NCBI RefSeq assembly: GCF_000775995.1
Contig: NZ_CP009227.1
Coordinates: forward strand, 2,400,296-2,464,295
Length of the DNA stretch: 64,000 nt
Source of the DNA: Treponema sp. OMZ 838
GTDB lineage: Bacteria > Spirochaetota > Spirochaetia > Treponematales > Treponemataceae
Direction: 5' to 3'
Part shown: positions 16,349 through 24,644 of the stretch, in pieces
How positions within the stretch are numbered: position 1 is the first letter of the stretch
Layout: every line of letters starts with the position of its first letter
Notes under the pieces: generated by a model
Told to the model about the DNA's origin: nothing
Databases searched by the model: none
Seen by the model: only the letters and a program-made list of their open reading frames with translations
Translations under genes and position numbers: made by a program

Positions 16349-17542
16349 ATGAACAAGACTGAACAGGAGCGCATCTCGGCACATATCCGCGAGGATCATC
16401 CGTACATCGTTGCATTACGGCGCTATTTCCATCAGCATCCGGAAATTGCAAAAGAAGAGTTCCATACTGCCGAACGGATTGAAGCTGAACTCGATAAGAT
16501 CGGTCTTGCTCATAAGCGGGTCGGAGAAACGGGGGTATATGCGGAAATTCAAGGGAAGCAGCCCGGCAAGACAATCGTGCTCCGTGCCGATATTGATGCG
16601 CTCCCCATTCAGGAAACGCATACCTGCGAATACACGTCAATGATTCCGGGACGTATGCACGCTTGCGGGCACGATGCGCATACCGCATCGCTTATCGGAG
16701 CGGCACGGGTTCTTGATGCGCACCGAGATCTATTTGACGGAACCGTTCGTCTGACCTTTCAAGCAGGTGAGGAGATCGGATACGGTGCACGGGTCTTTGT
16801 CGATAGTGGCTATCTTGACGGTGCCGACCGTACGTTCGGTATCCATGTCGCTTCGGATGTGCCGGTCGGTTCCGTGGTTGTGATGCCCGGGCCGAATAAT
16901 GCGAGCGTTGATTGGTTTAGGATAACGGTACACGGCGCCCCCGCACACGTATCAACCCCGCAGCTCGGCGTAGATGCCGTCTACATTGCAAGCCAGATTG
17001 TTACGGCGCTTCAAGCTCTTGTAACTCGCTGTACCTCACCGATGGATAACGTACTTATCGGGGTAGGAAAGATAACTGCGGGTGATGCCTATAACATTGT
17101 AGCGCAAAAGGCTGAATTGGAAGGAACCATTCGCGTATTGACGCCGGAGATACGGAAACAAATGAAAGAACGGCTTGAAGCGCTTGCGTCACATAGTGCG
17201 GCCTCTTTCGGCGGAACCGTTACGGTCGAGTGGAAGGATTTTACCTCTCCGCTTATCAATGATCCTACGGTTGCCCGCGAGGTACAAGCTGCCGCGATTG
17301 CTGCTTTCGGGCACGAAAAGGTGATTACGCAACGGAAACCCAGCCTCGGCGGAGATGACTTTGCCGAATATATCCTTAAAGTTCCCGGTGTGTATGCATA
17401 TATCGGCAGCGGAAATGCCGCCAAAAAAGAAACGGTCGCTGCTCTTCATGATTCTATGTTCGATATCGACGAAGATTGCCTAACGGCAGCGGTAACCTTA
17501 TATGTGTCCTATACGTTAGACTACCTGAACGGAACCGTGTGA
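16349..17542 (+). CDS. M20D family amidohydrolase (N-acyl-amino acid/hippurate hydrolase-like)
   Basis: A metal-dependent cytoplasmic amidohydrolase of the IAA-amino-acid hydrolase/hippuricase group. It contains the metal-site motif MHACGHDAHTA, the catalytic Glu pair in QAGEEIGYG and a later GGDDFAEY, with a lid domain inserted around residues 185-290. The length of 397 residues is typical. GGGAGA precedes the ATG by about 9 nt. It lies 83 bp after metQ, so it may be co-transcribed with the importer. A link to release of amino acids such as methionine from N-acylated forms is plausible but is inference from position only. Confidence 0.88.
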   Translation: MNKTEQERISAHIREDHPYIVALRRYFHQHPEIAKEEFHTAERIEAELDKIGLAHKRVGETGVYAEIQGKQPGKTIVLRADIDALPIQETHTCEYTSMIPGRMHACGHDAHTASLIGAARVLDAHRDLFDGTVRLTFQAGEEIGYGARVFVDSGYLDGADRTFGIHVASDVPVGSVVVMPGPNNASVDWFRITVHGAPAHVSTPQLGVDAVYIASQIVTALQALVTRCTSPMDNVLIGVGKITAGDAYNIVAQKAELEGTIRVLTPEIRKQMKERLEALASHSAASFGGTVTVEWKDFTSPLINDPTVAREVQAAAIAAFGHEKVITQRKPSLGGDDFAEYILKVPGVYAYIGSGNAAKKETVAALHDSMFDIDEDCLTAAVTLYVSYTLDYLNGTV

Positions 17543-17567
17543 AGTAAATAAAACATACTTCAAAGCG

Positions 17568-18179
17568 CTACTGTCGAAACATCATTTGTTCCCGCTCGAT
17601 TTGTTCCATCTCTGCCGCATATACGCTATTCAGCTCGCGGTATTCATCGGCAAGGGAACCGCTGATGAGCCGCAATAAAGTCATGCGGTGCGGTACTTGT
17701 TCATACAAAAAACTATTAAATTCTTCCAGCTTGCTGTCCGTATCGATGGAGGCAAGATTTTCGCAACCGGTAAGAAAGGTGTGCGTCATATACAGGATGC
17801 GGGCAACGGGATCGGCAAATTGATAGCATTTACGTCGGTTTTTCCCCGCAGCTGTTTTTAGTGCATCTTCGGCCTCCACCATTTCACGGAAAAGTTTTAC
17901 CGCTTTAGTATTTCCCGCCCGTTTAATGATTTCGCGCATTTCTTTTGATTGTTCTTCTGCCGGCAGCGGTTTAATACCGCCGGAGTCCGTTTTTTCTGTC
18001 AACAATGAGCTTGCAGGTTTTTGCGGTGCAATATAGTTTGAAAGTTTGACAAAAGGGATTGTAAAGGAATCGGCAAGCGACCGAAGTTGTTTGATCTCCT
18101 TTTTTGATAATACAAAGGTAAAAATAACACCGATTATCATAACGGCAAAAGCAAGATGTACCGGATTGAATTGCAGCAT
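17568..18179 (-). CDS. Membrane-anchored protein of unknown function
   Basis: A 203-residue protein with one N-terminal membrane helix (HLAFAVMIIGVIFTFVLS, residues 8-25) and a cytoplasmic, mostly helical charged domain rich in Glu, Lys and Arg. It includes KEMREIIKRAGNTKAVKLFREMVEAEDALK. I do not recognise a family. GGAGGATTT before the ATG is a strong ribosome site, so the gene is real. It is divergent from the next membrane protein gene, whose start lies 82 bp away, so they share a promoter region and may work together. It converges with the M20D gene (25 bp between stops). Confidence 0.75.
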   Translation of the reverse strand: MLQFNPVHLAFAVMIIGVIFTFVLSKKEIKQLRSLADSFTIPFVKLSNYIAPQKPASSLLTEKTDSGGIKPLPAEEQSKEMREIIKRAGNTKAVKLFREMVEAEDALKTAAGKNRRKCYQFADPVARILYMTHTFLTGCENLASIDTDSKLEEFNSFLYEQVPHRMTLLRLISGSLADEYRELNSVYAAEMEQIEREQMMFRQ

Positions 18180-18261
18180 AAATCCTCCGTATCTTTTGTA
18201 CCGCAGTTCCGTTGACTCGTCAATAGAAACCTGCTACGCTGATCGAGGGGATGTATATAAA

Positions 18262-18993
18262 ATGAAACAAAATAAAACAAATACCCGTGCGCGGGGCGGG
18301 GTTACGGTTATCTGTTTTCTAGTAATGCTTATCGGACAGTTCTATCTGTTACGTAATGTAATTCATACAGAGTCTTTTTCTTTTATTATGATGCCTTGGA
18401 GCGCCGAACTTTTTTTTGCATTGGTTTTGATTGCAGCGATTATCTATTTGTTTATTCAGCCAATGGGATGGTACACCAAAAGACGGCTTGCTGCGGCGTT
18501 TATACTCCTTATTGCATATAGTGCGCTTACTATTTTCTACTATGAGGCGTTTAAAACCGCTTATCTTACCGGTGCTTCTTTTGAATATGCGAGCAGTGCA
18601 GGCGGACTTGTCGGACTTAAATTAGTACTTGCAGTTATCGGTGTGACGGCAGGCATCCCCGTTGCGCAATCCATCGATGGCAGAGAATATGCAAAACGCC
18701 TCCGCGAAAAGGTGGAAAAAAATAATGCTCAACTGACAAAAGAAACCGCGAGCGGTGCCCAACAAGATTTAATCCGTACAATCAATAAATTAAGAGAGAC
18801 AATGTCCCCGGAGGAATTAGCCGCTTTCTTACAGGAATTAAAGAGTGCCAATATCGAAACCGTCTGCAATTCCGCTACTCCCGTTGATATTTCTTCTGCC
18901 CCAGCGGATTCCGATGCTACTTCTTCGTACTCCGCATCGGAATCGCAAACACCGCTTGCAGAAAAATGGCGCGGATGGGGCGGAGGAGTGTAA
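18262..18993 (+). CDS. Polytopic membrane protein of unknown function
   Basis: About 243 residues. Four hydrophobic segments lie in the first 150 residues (VICFLVMLIGQFYLL; ELFFALVLIAAIIYLFI; LAAAFILLIAYSALTIF; GLKLVLAVIGVTAGIPV). A cytoplasmic tail follows with a predicted helix (KRLREKVEKNNAQLTKE) and a Ser/Ala/Pro-rich end. The reading frame is open back to 18046, but GAGGGG lies before the ATG at 18262 and the upstream part overlaps the divergent gene, so the short start is used. No family recognised. Its divergent neighbour is also a membrane-anchored unknown, which suggests a shared local function at the envelope. Confidence 0.7.
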   Translation: MKQNKTNTRARGGVTVICFLVMLIGQFYLLRNVIHTESFSFIMMPWSAELFFALVLIAAIIYLFIQPMGWYTKRRLAAAFILLIAYSALTIFYYEAFKTAYLTGASFEYASSAGGLVGLKLVLAVIGVTAGIPVAQSIDGREYAKRLREKVEKNNAQLTKETASGAQQDLIRTINKLRETMSPEELAAFLQELKSANIETVCNSATPVDISSAPADSDATSSYSASESQTPLAEKWRGWGGGV

Positions 18994-19005
18994 ACGGATG
19001 GAAAA

Positions 19006-19185
19006 ATGCAAGACTATGCATCCTTAGCTTATAGGCTACATCTTGTCAAGTATATACAGACTCAAAAACAGTCTTTATTTGTGCCTCTGGATGTTTATGT
19101 TGCACTTCCGCTCTTCATGGCGAAAATGATATGTCGAGAAATATTAAAATCAGCGGGAAAGAGTTTGAAGCAGGGCGCTAGATAA
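19006..19185 (+). CDS. Possible small protein (59 aa)
   Basis: A short open frame beginning MQDYASLAYRLHLVKYIQTQ and ending KSLKQGAR, starting 13 bp after the preceding gene and overlapping the last bases of the convergent hepT gene. The ribosome site is poor (GGATGG). The composition is protein-like, with a hydrophobic centre (LDVYVALPLFMAKMI). No family recognised; it could be a gene remnant. Confidence 0.3.
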   Translation: MQDYASLAYRLHLVKYIQTQKQSLFVPLDVYVALPLFMAKMICREILKSAGKSLKQGAR

Positions 19186-19519
19186 AATTTTTCGATTTTA
19201 TCTGCTGCATTAACTCAGGAATTGATTCCGATGCAATGAGCCAAATTCGATCTGTTAAGATTTCCCCGTAATCATGAACGATTTTGTTTCTTAATCCAAT
19301 AATTTTTGTCCAAGGAATATCTTGATTTTCTTGCATAAAATCTCTGGAAAGATGATTTGCGGCTTCTCCAATTATTTGTATTAATCTTTCAATTGCTAAT
19401 CTTTTGATACGATTGTTTACGAAACTATTATGATTTTCGTCTTTTACAATATCAATTATTTCTTGTGAATACTTTAATATGTCGTAAATATAACTTTTAT
19501 CGCGCTCATTATGCAACAT
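19178..19519 (-). CDS. hepT: HepT-like HEPN toxin
   Basis: The 113-residue toxin half of a HepT/MntA type VII toxin-antitoxin module. It is an all-helical HEPN protein with the diagnostic Rx4HxY motif (Arg77, His82 and Tyr84 in RNKIVHDY). In characterised systems this motif cleaves RNA, and its Tyr is silenced by AMP addition from the partner. Its start overlaps the antitoxin gene by 11 bp, so translation is coupled and the antitoxin is made first. Module length, order and motif all fit the family. The region is AT-rich compared with neighbours, in keeping with horizontal spread. Formerly annotated as DUF86. Confidence 0.88.
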   Translation of the reverse strand: MLHNERDKSYIYDILKYSQEIIDIVKDENHNSFVNNRIKRLAIERLIQIIGEAANHLSRDFMQENQDIPWTKIIGLRNKIVHDYGEILTDRIWLIASESIPELMQQIKSKNFI

Positions 19520-19832
19520 AAAGAGGTTCCCGAGAATTCATGATTGCTTCTCTTCTATATGGATTTACTAAACTGGCGGGTTCTACAATATCAACATTTC
19601 TTTTTGTGATATTTTGAAGATAGTCTTGTATATCAAGTATATCAAAAAGTGATATTTCCTCAGAATTTCTAAATTCTATAAGAAAATCAACATCGCTTTT
19701 GCTTGTAAAATCATTTCGTATTGATGACCCAAATACAGATATTTCTTTAACATTATACTTAGAAATTATATATTCTAAATCTTTATGGGTCAAATAGATT
19801 CCATTGTTTGAAAGCTTTTCAAAGACTGTCAT
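19509..19832 (-). CDS. mntA: MntA-like nucleotidyltransferase antitoxin
   Basis: A 107-residue minimal nucleotidyltransferase with the GSx10DxD motif intact: Gly35-Ser36, then Asp47 and Asp49 in SDVDFLIEF. Active members add AMP groups to the Tyr of the HepT toxin. The upstream gene of the pair, it starts after AAAGGAAAGAAA (a good ribosome site) and overlaps hepT. With catalytic residues conserved in both partners, the module looks functional. The N-terminal LTHKDLEYIISKYNVKEISVFGS is typical of the fold. Confidence 0.88.
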   Translation of the reverse strand: MTVFEKLSNNGIYLTHKDLEYIISKYNVKEISVFGSSIRNDFTSKSDVDFLIEFRNSEEISLFDILDIQDYLQNITKRNVDIVEPASLVNPYRREAIMNSREPLYVA

Positions 19833-19956
19833 TTTCTTTCCTTTCTAAAGATACCACATCTTTATCAATATCGCAATATGAACTTAATTCCTTTGGGCAA
19901 AACCACCTTCAATCCTTTGACAAAAGCTCCATTTTCCGCTATCGTTCCTTCCAACT

Positions 19957-21108
19957 ATGAATACATTGACGATAAAAGAATGTACCGATATGACGGTGAA
20001 AACTCCTGCACAGCATTTTTTGCAGAGCCGCTTTTGGGCGGAATTTAAAAAGGAACAAGGTTGGTCATATCGGCAATATGAGGTGCATAGTTCTGGTACC
20101 CGTTCTTTTTTACTCACGGTTTTATTGCGGCAATTGAATCCCTTCGGCTTTCTTGCCTATATTCCGATGGGTCCGTCTATCCTCATTACGAATGATTCAC
20201 ATCTCCCCGAAACGGTGGAAAGGCGGAGGCTTTTTCTGGTAAACCTTGCGGAAAAGCTTGTCCCCTTGCTGCCTGCTTATGTTTTTTTAATTCGCTTTGA
20301 CCCGCCGTGGGAATGCGCAATGAGAAGCGGAAATCTGCGAACTTTCTCTCACCAAGAGTTTCCGCTTATACCTTGTACCGGCGGAAAAACGCCGTGCAGT
20401 CTGCGTAAAGCAGCTTCCGATATTCAGCCGCCGGATACCGTTCTGCTTGATTTACAACAACCGCTTGACATACTGCTTTCTCATTGTAAACCTAAGTGGC
20501 GCTACAATATCCGGCTTGCCGAAAAAAAAGGTGTACAGGTTCGCTGTTTTCCCGGAAGCCAAGCCGAAGACGTAATACCGATCTTTTATCGGCTTTATCG
20601 TGAAACTGCTGCGAGGGACGGTATTGCCATTCATAGCGAAAACTATTACCGTTCGCTTTGCCGGCTTGCTGAGAACGGTACATTCGATGCCGAGCGTATT
20701 CTTATTTCAATCTATATCGCTTATTTTGAAGAAAAACCGCTTGCTGCGATTATCACACTTTTTTCTCCGAGCGGAGCCGTCTATCTATACGGTGCTTCTT
20801 CAAATGAACACCGCAACCTTATGCCGGCATACCTGCTGCAATGGCAGGCAATCCAAGATGCACAAAAGTACGGGTGTCCATCCTATGATTTTTACGGGAT
20901 TCCGCCAACCGACGATTCGAACCATCCTATGTACGGCCTGTATCGGTTTAAAACGGGATTCGGCGGGGCAATTATCCATCGGGTGGGAACACTTGATATT
21001 CCGGTACGAGGCTTCCGCTATCATCTCTACTCGTGTGCCGAACAGTTGCGGGCATTCTGGTTTAAAACCCTCAAAAAGAAGCTTCGCGTTCACAGCCGAA
21101 AATCGTAG
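19957..21108 (+). CDS. FemAB/FemX-type peptidoglycan or lipid II aminoacyltransferase
   Basis: A GNAT-fold aminoacyltransferase of the FemABX family, which adds amino acids from aminoacyl-tRNA to the peptidoglycan stem. Visible family features are an N-terminal HFLQSRFWAEFKKEQGW, a central WRYNIRLAEKKGVQVR, the second GNAT half with AAIITLFSPSGAVYLYGASS, and ML-type ends such as YDFYGIPP and LYRFKTGFGG. Length is 383 residues. There is no clear Shine-Dalgarno at the ATG at 19957, nor at the alternative at 19990, so the start is uncertain. The next gene follows after 15 bp, probably in the same transcript. Cell-wall branching in treponemes is poorly known, so the donor amino acid is open. Confidence 0.82.
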   Translation: MNTLTIKECTDMTVKTPAQHFLQSRFWAEFKKEQGWSYRQYEVHSSGTRSFLLTVLLRQLNPFGFLAYIPMGPSILITNDSHLPETVERRRLFLVNLAEKLVPLLPAYVFLIRFDPPWECAMRSGNLRTFSHQEFPLIPCTGGKTPCSLRKAASDIQPPDTVLLDLQQPLDILLSHCKPKWRYNIRLAEKKGVQVRCFPGSQAEDVIPIFYRLYRETAARDGIAIHSENYYRSLCRLAENGTFDAERILISIYIAYFEEKPLAAIITLFSPSGAVYLYGASSNEHRNLMPAYLLQWQAIQDAQKYGCPSYDFYGIPPTDDSNHPMYGLYRFKTGFGGAIIHRVGTLDIPVRGFRYHLYSCAEQLRAFWFKTLKKKLRVHSRKS

Positions 21109-21123
21109 CGCTTGGAGGAATCT

Positions 21124-23325
21124 GTGCCGGTACGCGTTATAACATCGGATGACTTTGGGGTCAATTTTGTCAATAAATCTTTTCTTACTTCCGGACGGGA
21201 CGAATATACCGTCCGTTTTATGCAGAATCCTGCCGAAAAGCATAGATGGCGGCCACTTACCTTTAACGAAGTTGAAACGCTCATTAAGAACGGAAACACC
21301 TGTACTAATTGGAATACCTTTTTGGTGGAAGACCCCTTTACGCCATCGCTCATTAAAAACTCGCTTTTTGCGGGATTGGTGAGGATTTCCTCTTTAACCG
21401 AATGCTATCTGCGTTACCATGATTTTATTGTTCCCGCCGGGATTACCAACAGCAAAATTATCTCCTGCGATATCGGAGCGAACTGCGCCGTGCACGACTG
21501 CGCCTATCTTGCGCACTATATTATCGGGAATACCGTCATTTTAAGCAGAATAGATGAGATGGCGGCAACCGATCATGCCAAATTCGGCGAAGGGGTCATT
21601 AAAGACGGGGAAGATGAAGCAGTCCGCGTTACAATCGATGTGATGAACGAAGCGGGCGGACGGGAAATTCTCCCCTTTGCGGATATGATTTGTGCCGATG
21701 CGTTTATGTGGGCGCGGTACCGCGATGATGCAAAGCTGATGGCGCAGCTGAAAAAGCTGACGCAGGATTCTTGCGATTCAGCCCGCGGTTATTACGGTAC
21801 CGTCGGCGATAACGCAGTAATTAAAAGCTGTAGGATTATCAAAGACGTTCGGTTCGGCGAGGCGGTCTATATTAAGGGCGCCAATAAGTTAAAAAATCTG
21901 ACCATCCGCTCTTCCGCAGAAGAAGCGACGCAGATCGGGGAAGGGGTTGAGCTGGTTAACGGGATTATCGGATACGGCTGCCGTGTGTTCTACGGCGTTA
22001 AGGCAGTGCGCTTTGTGCTCGGAAATAACTGTACGCTCAAATATGGCGCCCGCCTCATTCACTCCGTGATGGGAGATAATTCAACCATTTCCTGCTGCGA
22101 AGTGCTGAATGCATTGATCTTTCCCTACCATGAGCAGCATCATAACAACTCATTCCTTATCGCTGCGATGATTCAGGGGCAGTCCAATATGGCGGCCGCC
22201 GCCACGGTAGGTTCAAACCACAATACCCGCGGCAACGACGGAGAGATTATCGCCGGTCGGGGATTTTGGCCGGGACTTTCCGCAACGCTCAAGCATAACT
22301 GCCGATTTGCATCCTTTGTGCTGTTGAATAAAGGCAATTATCCTGCCGAACTTGATATTCCTTTCCCGTTCAGCTTGGTCAGCGATAATCTGCGGGAGGA
22401 CTGCCTCGATATTATGCCTGCCTATTTTTGGATGTATAATATGTATGCGCTTGCCCGCAATAACGATAAATTCAAGAAACGGGATAAACGAAAGACTAAG
22501 ACACAAAAGATTGAAACCGAGGTGCTTGCTTGCGATACCGCCAGAGAAATTATATATGCGATGGAATTGCTTGAACACATCTTTGAAACGGCATGGACGG
22601 CGGCAGGAAATCAATCCGAAAGTGCTCAAAATCTTTTAGCGCATAAACGAGACGAGCTAAAAAAACTGCCCCTCACTGCCGAAAACATCGAACATTCCGA
22701 CCGTCCGGTGAAAATTCTGCACGGCGTTGATGCATGGTATGCGTACCGCGATATGCTCGTATGGTACGGGGTAACCGTTTTGGCAAAATACATCGATGAA
22801 ACCGGTGCCGGCGGTGAGGTGTTTAGCCGCAGTGGTGTATGCAGCCGGTTCAATCTTCAAAACGGAACAATCCCGTGGGTCAATGCAGGCGGGCAGCTGA
22901 TACGCGAGGACGAATATGACCGTCTCCGCAGCAGGGTTGGGGCAGGGGAGTTCAATTCGTGGCACGCAATCCACGCCGAATACGACCGGCTCTGGGAACG
23001 GTATCCCTTTGACTGCGCAGAACATGCCTACAGCGTACTCTGCCGGCTCGCCGGAGTTTCCGCCCTTACCGGATCACACTGGCAAACCTACCTTGACGAA
23101 GCGCTCTGCTTGAACCGCTACATCGAAGCGCAGGTTCTTATCACCAAGAAAAAAGACTACACCAATCACTTCCGCGATATTACCTACCGGAATCAGGCGG
23201 AGCGGGATGCCGTACTCGGTCATGTGGAAGACAACGCCTTTGTGCAGCAGTCCAAGTTGGACGCACAGCGGTATGCCGAGCTTTTTGCACGGGTAGGGGA
23301 GCGTCTCAAGTTATTGAGCGATTAA
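21124..23325 (+). CDS. DUF4954 family protein
   Basis: A 733-residue cytoplasmic protein of the DUF4954 family. The first 400 residues contain loose hexapeptide-like turns (ISCDIGANCAVHDCAYLAHYIIGNTVILSRI; VELVNGIIGYGCRVFYGVKAVRFVLGNNC), consistent with a left-handed beta-helix like that of acyltransferases. The rest is helical. A TTG at 21112 is possible, but GGAGG stands 5 nt before the GTG at 21124, so that start is chosen. It lies 15 bp after the FemAB gene. Its function is not established. Association with sugar-nucleotide or envelope work is inferred from the fold only. Confidence 0.85.
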   Translation: MPVRVITSDDFGVNFVNKSFLTSGRDEYTVRFMQNPAEKHRWRPLTFNEVETLIKNGNTCTNWNTFLVEDPFTPSLIKNSLFAGLVRISSLTECYLRYHDFIVPAGITNSKIISCDIGANCAVHDCAYLAHYIIGNTVILSRIDEMAATDHAKFGEGVIKDGEDEAVRVTIDVMNEAGGREILPFADMICADAFMWARYRDDAKLMAQLKKLTQDSCDSARGYYGTVGDNAVIKSCRIIKDVRFGEAVYIKGANKLKNLTIRSSAEEATQIGEGVELVNGIIGYGCRVFYGVKAVRFVLGNNCTLKYGARLIHSVMGDNSTISCCEVLNALIFPYHEQHHNNSFLIAAMIQGQSNMAAAATVGSNHNTRGNDGEIIAGRGFWPGLSATLKHNCRFASFVLLNKGNYPAELDIPFPFSLVSDNLREDCLDIMPAYFWMYNMYALARNNDKFKKRDKRKTKTQKIETEVLACDTAREIIYAMELLEHIFETAWTAAGNQSESAQNLLAHKRDELKKLPLTAENIEHSDRPVKILHGVDAWYAYRDMLVWYGVTVLAKYIDETGAGGEVFSRSGVCSRFNLQNGTIPWVNAGGQLIREDEYDRLRSRVGAGEFNSWHAIHAEYDRLWERYPFDCAEHAYSVLCRLAGVSALTGSHWQTYLDEALCLNRYIEAQVLITKKKDYTNHFRDITYRNQAERDAVLGHVEDNAFVQQSKLDAQRYAELFARVGERLKLLSD

Positions 23326-23629
23326 CTGCCGATACGTAGTTTATTGAACATACCGCGGTTACACAGCTTACGGAGACGGGGCCTTTTACATCGCCCTCCG
23401 ATACCGACTTACCGTCAGTAGTCCAACTGGGCTTACAGAGTCAAAGTAAAAGACAATAAGGGACTCGTTTCTGAAACACTTACTACAGGTATCGCTCATT
23501 ATTGTACTAAAGCAACCATGCGTCTGACAGCGATTATGATTGAAGATGCTCTACGCATAAAAAAAGAGGAAATAAGGATATAAAGCAATTTGTAAACTAA
23601 ATAAATTTTGAGCCGGCTACTGTTTAACA
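23326..23629. other. Intergenic stretch without a supported gene
   Basis: No convincing start or ribosome site is seen. One short plus-strand frame (about 23348-23449) reads like part of a protein (GYTAYGDGAFYIALRYRL) but begins after a stop and has no ATG. It could be a remnant of a surface or barrel protein. The stretch runs into the palindromic repeat at 23630. Confidence 0.4.
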
Positions 23630-23787
23630 CCACCGCCATCCGTGGCGGTTCTGCTCCTCCAGCGCGTTTGCAAATAGACGGTACAGATACGAGGCACGAG
23701 CACAAATTAACCGCAGGCGTATCTTTGATACGTTGAGGATTAATTTGTGCGCAGTAACGAAGTAGATGTACCGTATATTTGCAAACG
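23630..23787. repeat. Nested palindrome family, copy 1 (next to the LolA-like gene)
   Basis: A small hairpin ACCGCC-ATCCGT-GGCGGT (23632-23649) is followed by a long hairpin. Its outer arms are CGTTTGCAAATA (23665-23676) and TATTTGCAAACG (23776-23787). Next come ACGGTACA/TGTACCGT, then GCACAAATTAA/TTAATTTGTGC (23700-23710 with 23740-23750), then a CGTATC-TTT-GATACG tip (23718-23732). The second copy (37979-38102) has the same tip and layout with different, still complementary arms. The right end touches the stop codon of the minus-strand LolA-like gene. Confidence 0.8.
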
Positions 23788-24567
23788 TTAATTGATTTTT
23801 TCCAAGTAAGCCTTCGTAAACACCACATCCGGTATGTCGGAGGTATCAAAATCGGAGAGTATTTGCGTGGTCTTTTCGCCCTTATTGATTTCGTTAATAT
23901 AGATGGATTGAGCAGGCCAGTTGAAATTACCGATTTTGACGTATTTAGGCAGGAGCGTGGTGCGCATCAGCCGTCCGCTTGAGCCGTAGCTTTCGATTTT
24001 TAAGATAAGCGGATCAGTTTTACGCACGTAATATTTTTCCTGCGCATACCGCGCGTCAGAAAGAAGAGTCTTGAGCGTAACTGCATATACATCAAACTTA
24101 CCGAGTTTTGATGCTGCTATATCGGTAATTTCGTAAGTCTTTCTAAATTCAGACCGTTTATTAACATCCGAAACACTTGCATCGGAATCCCCGATAGCGC
24201 GCTTAAGCGAAGAGTGGGTAAATTGATGCGAGGTAGGATCATACACCCAGAGGTTATTCTTTTCCTGCATATACCCCGTTCCCTTATCCGCTTCAGGCGC
24301 AAGTTGCACAAGCGTGGTTTGATCTTTTGTATCACGCCTAAACAGTTTATACTGCTGTGCAGATTTCGGTTCGTTCGGTTTTTCGATAATGAGCGAAAGC
24401 GTACAGGTTATATCTTTATCAAAGTTACCTGCTTCGTACTGCTTTTCCAAAATACCGTACATCTCTTCTGTGCTCGGTATTTGTGCCGAAAGCGAGAGCG
24501 GCAGCGCACATAAGATAGCCGCAAAAAACACTGTGGCATATTTTTTCGTCATCGTTTTATAATCCAT
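23788..24567 (-). CDS. Periplasmic outer-membrane lipoprotein-sorting protein (LolA-like)
   Basis: A secreted 259-residue protein with a signal peptide (TKKYATVFFAAILCALPLSL, cleaved near SAQ). It has a LolA/LppX-like fold pattern: DITCTLSLIIEKPNEPK, QYKLFRRDTKDQTTLVQLAPEADKG, NLWVYDP and later RYAQEKYYVRKTDPLILKIE. It is the last gene of a minus-strand operon containing two LolCE-type permeases and a LolD-type ATPase. It is therefore the likely periplasmic carrier receiving lipoproteins or lipids from that transporter. AGAGGAGAATATA precedes the ATG at 24567. Its stop is immediately followed by a nested palindrome that may end the transcript. Confidence 0.82.
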   Translation of the reverse strand: MDYKTMTKKYATVFFAAILCALPLSLSAQIPSTEEMYGILEKQYEAGNFDKDITCTLSLIIEKPNEPKSAQQYKLFRRDTKDQTTLVQLAPEADKGTGYMQEKNNLWVYDPTSHQFTHSSLKRAIGDSDASVSDVNKRSEFRKTYEITDIAASKLGKFDVYAVTLKTLLSDARYAQEKYYVRKTDPLILKIESYGSSGRLMRTTLLPKYVKIGNFNWPAQSIYINEINKGEKTTQILSDFDTSDIPDVVFTKAYLEKIN

Positions 24568-24644
24568 TATATTCTCCTCTTAGTAAAACGCTCGAGGCAT
24601 TTTCTTACTTTACTCACGAGACCCCTTCATGGGGTATATTCCCT

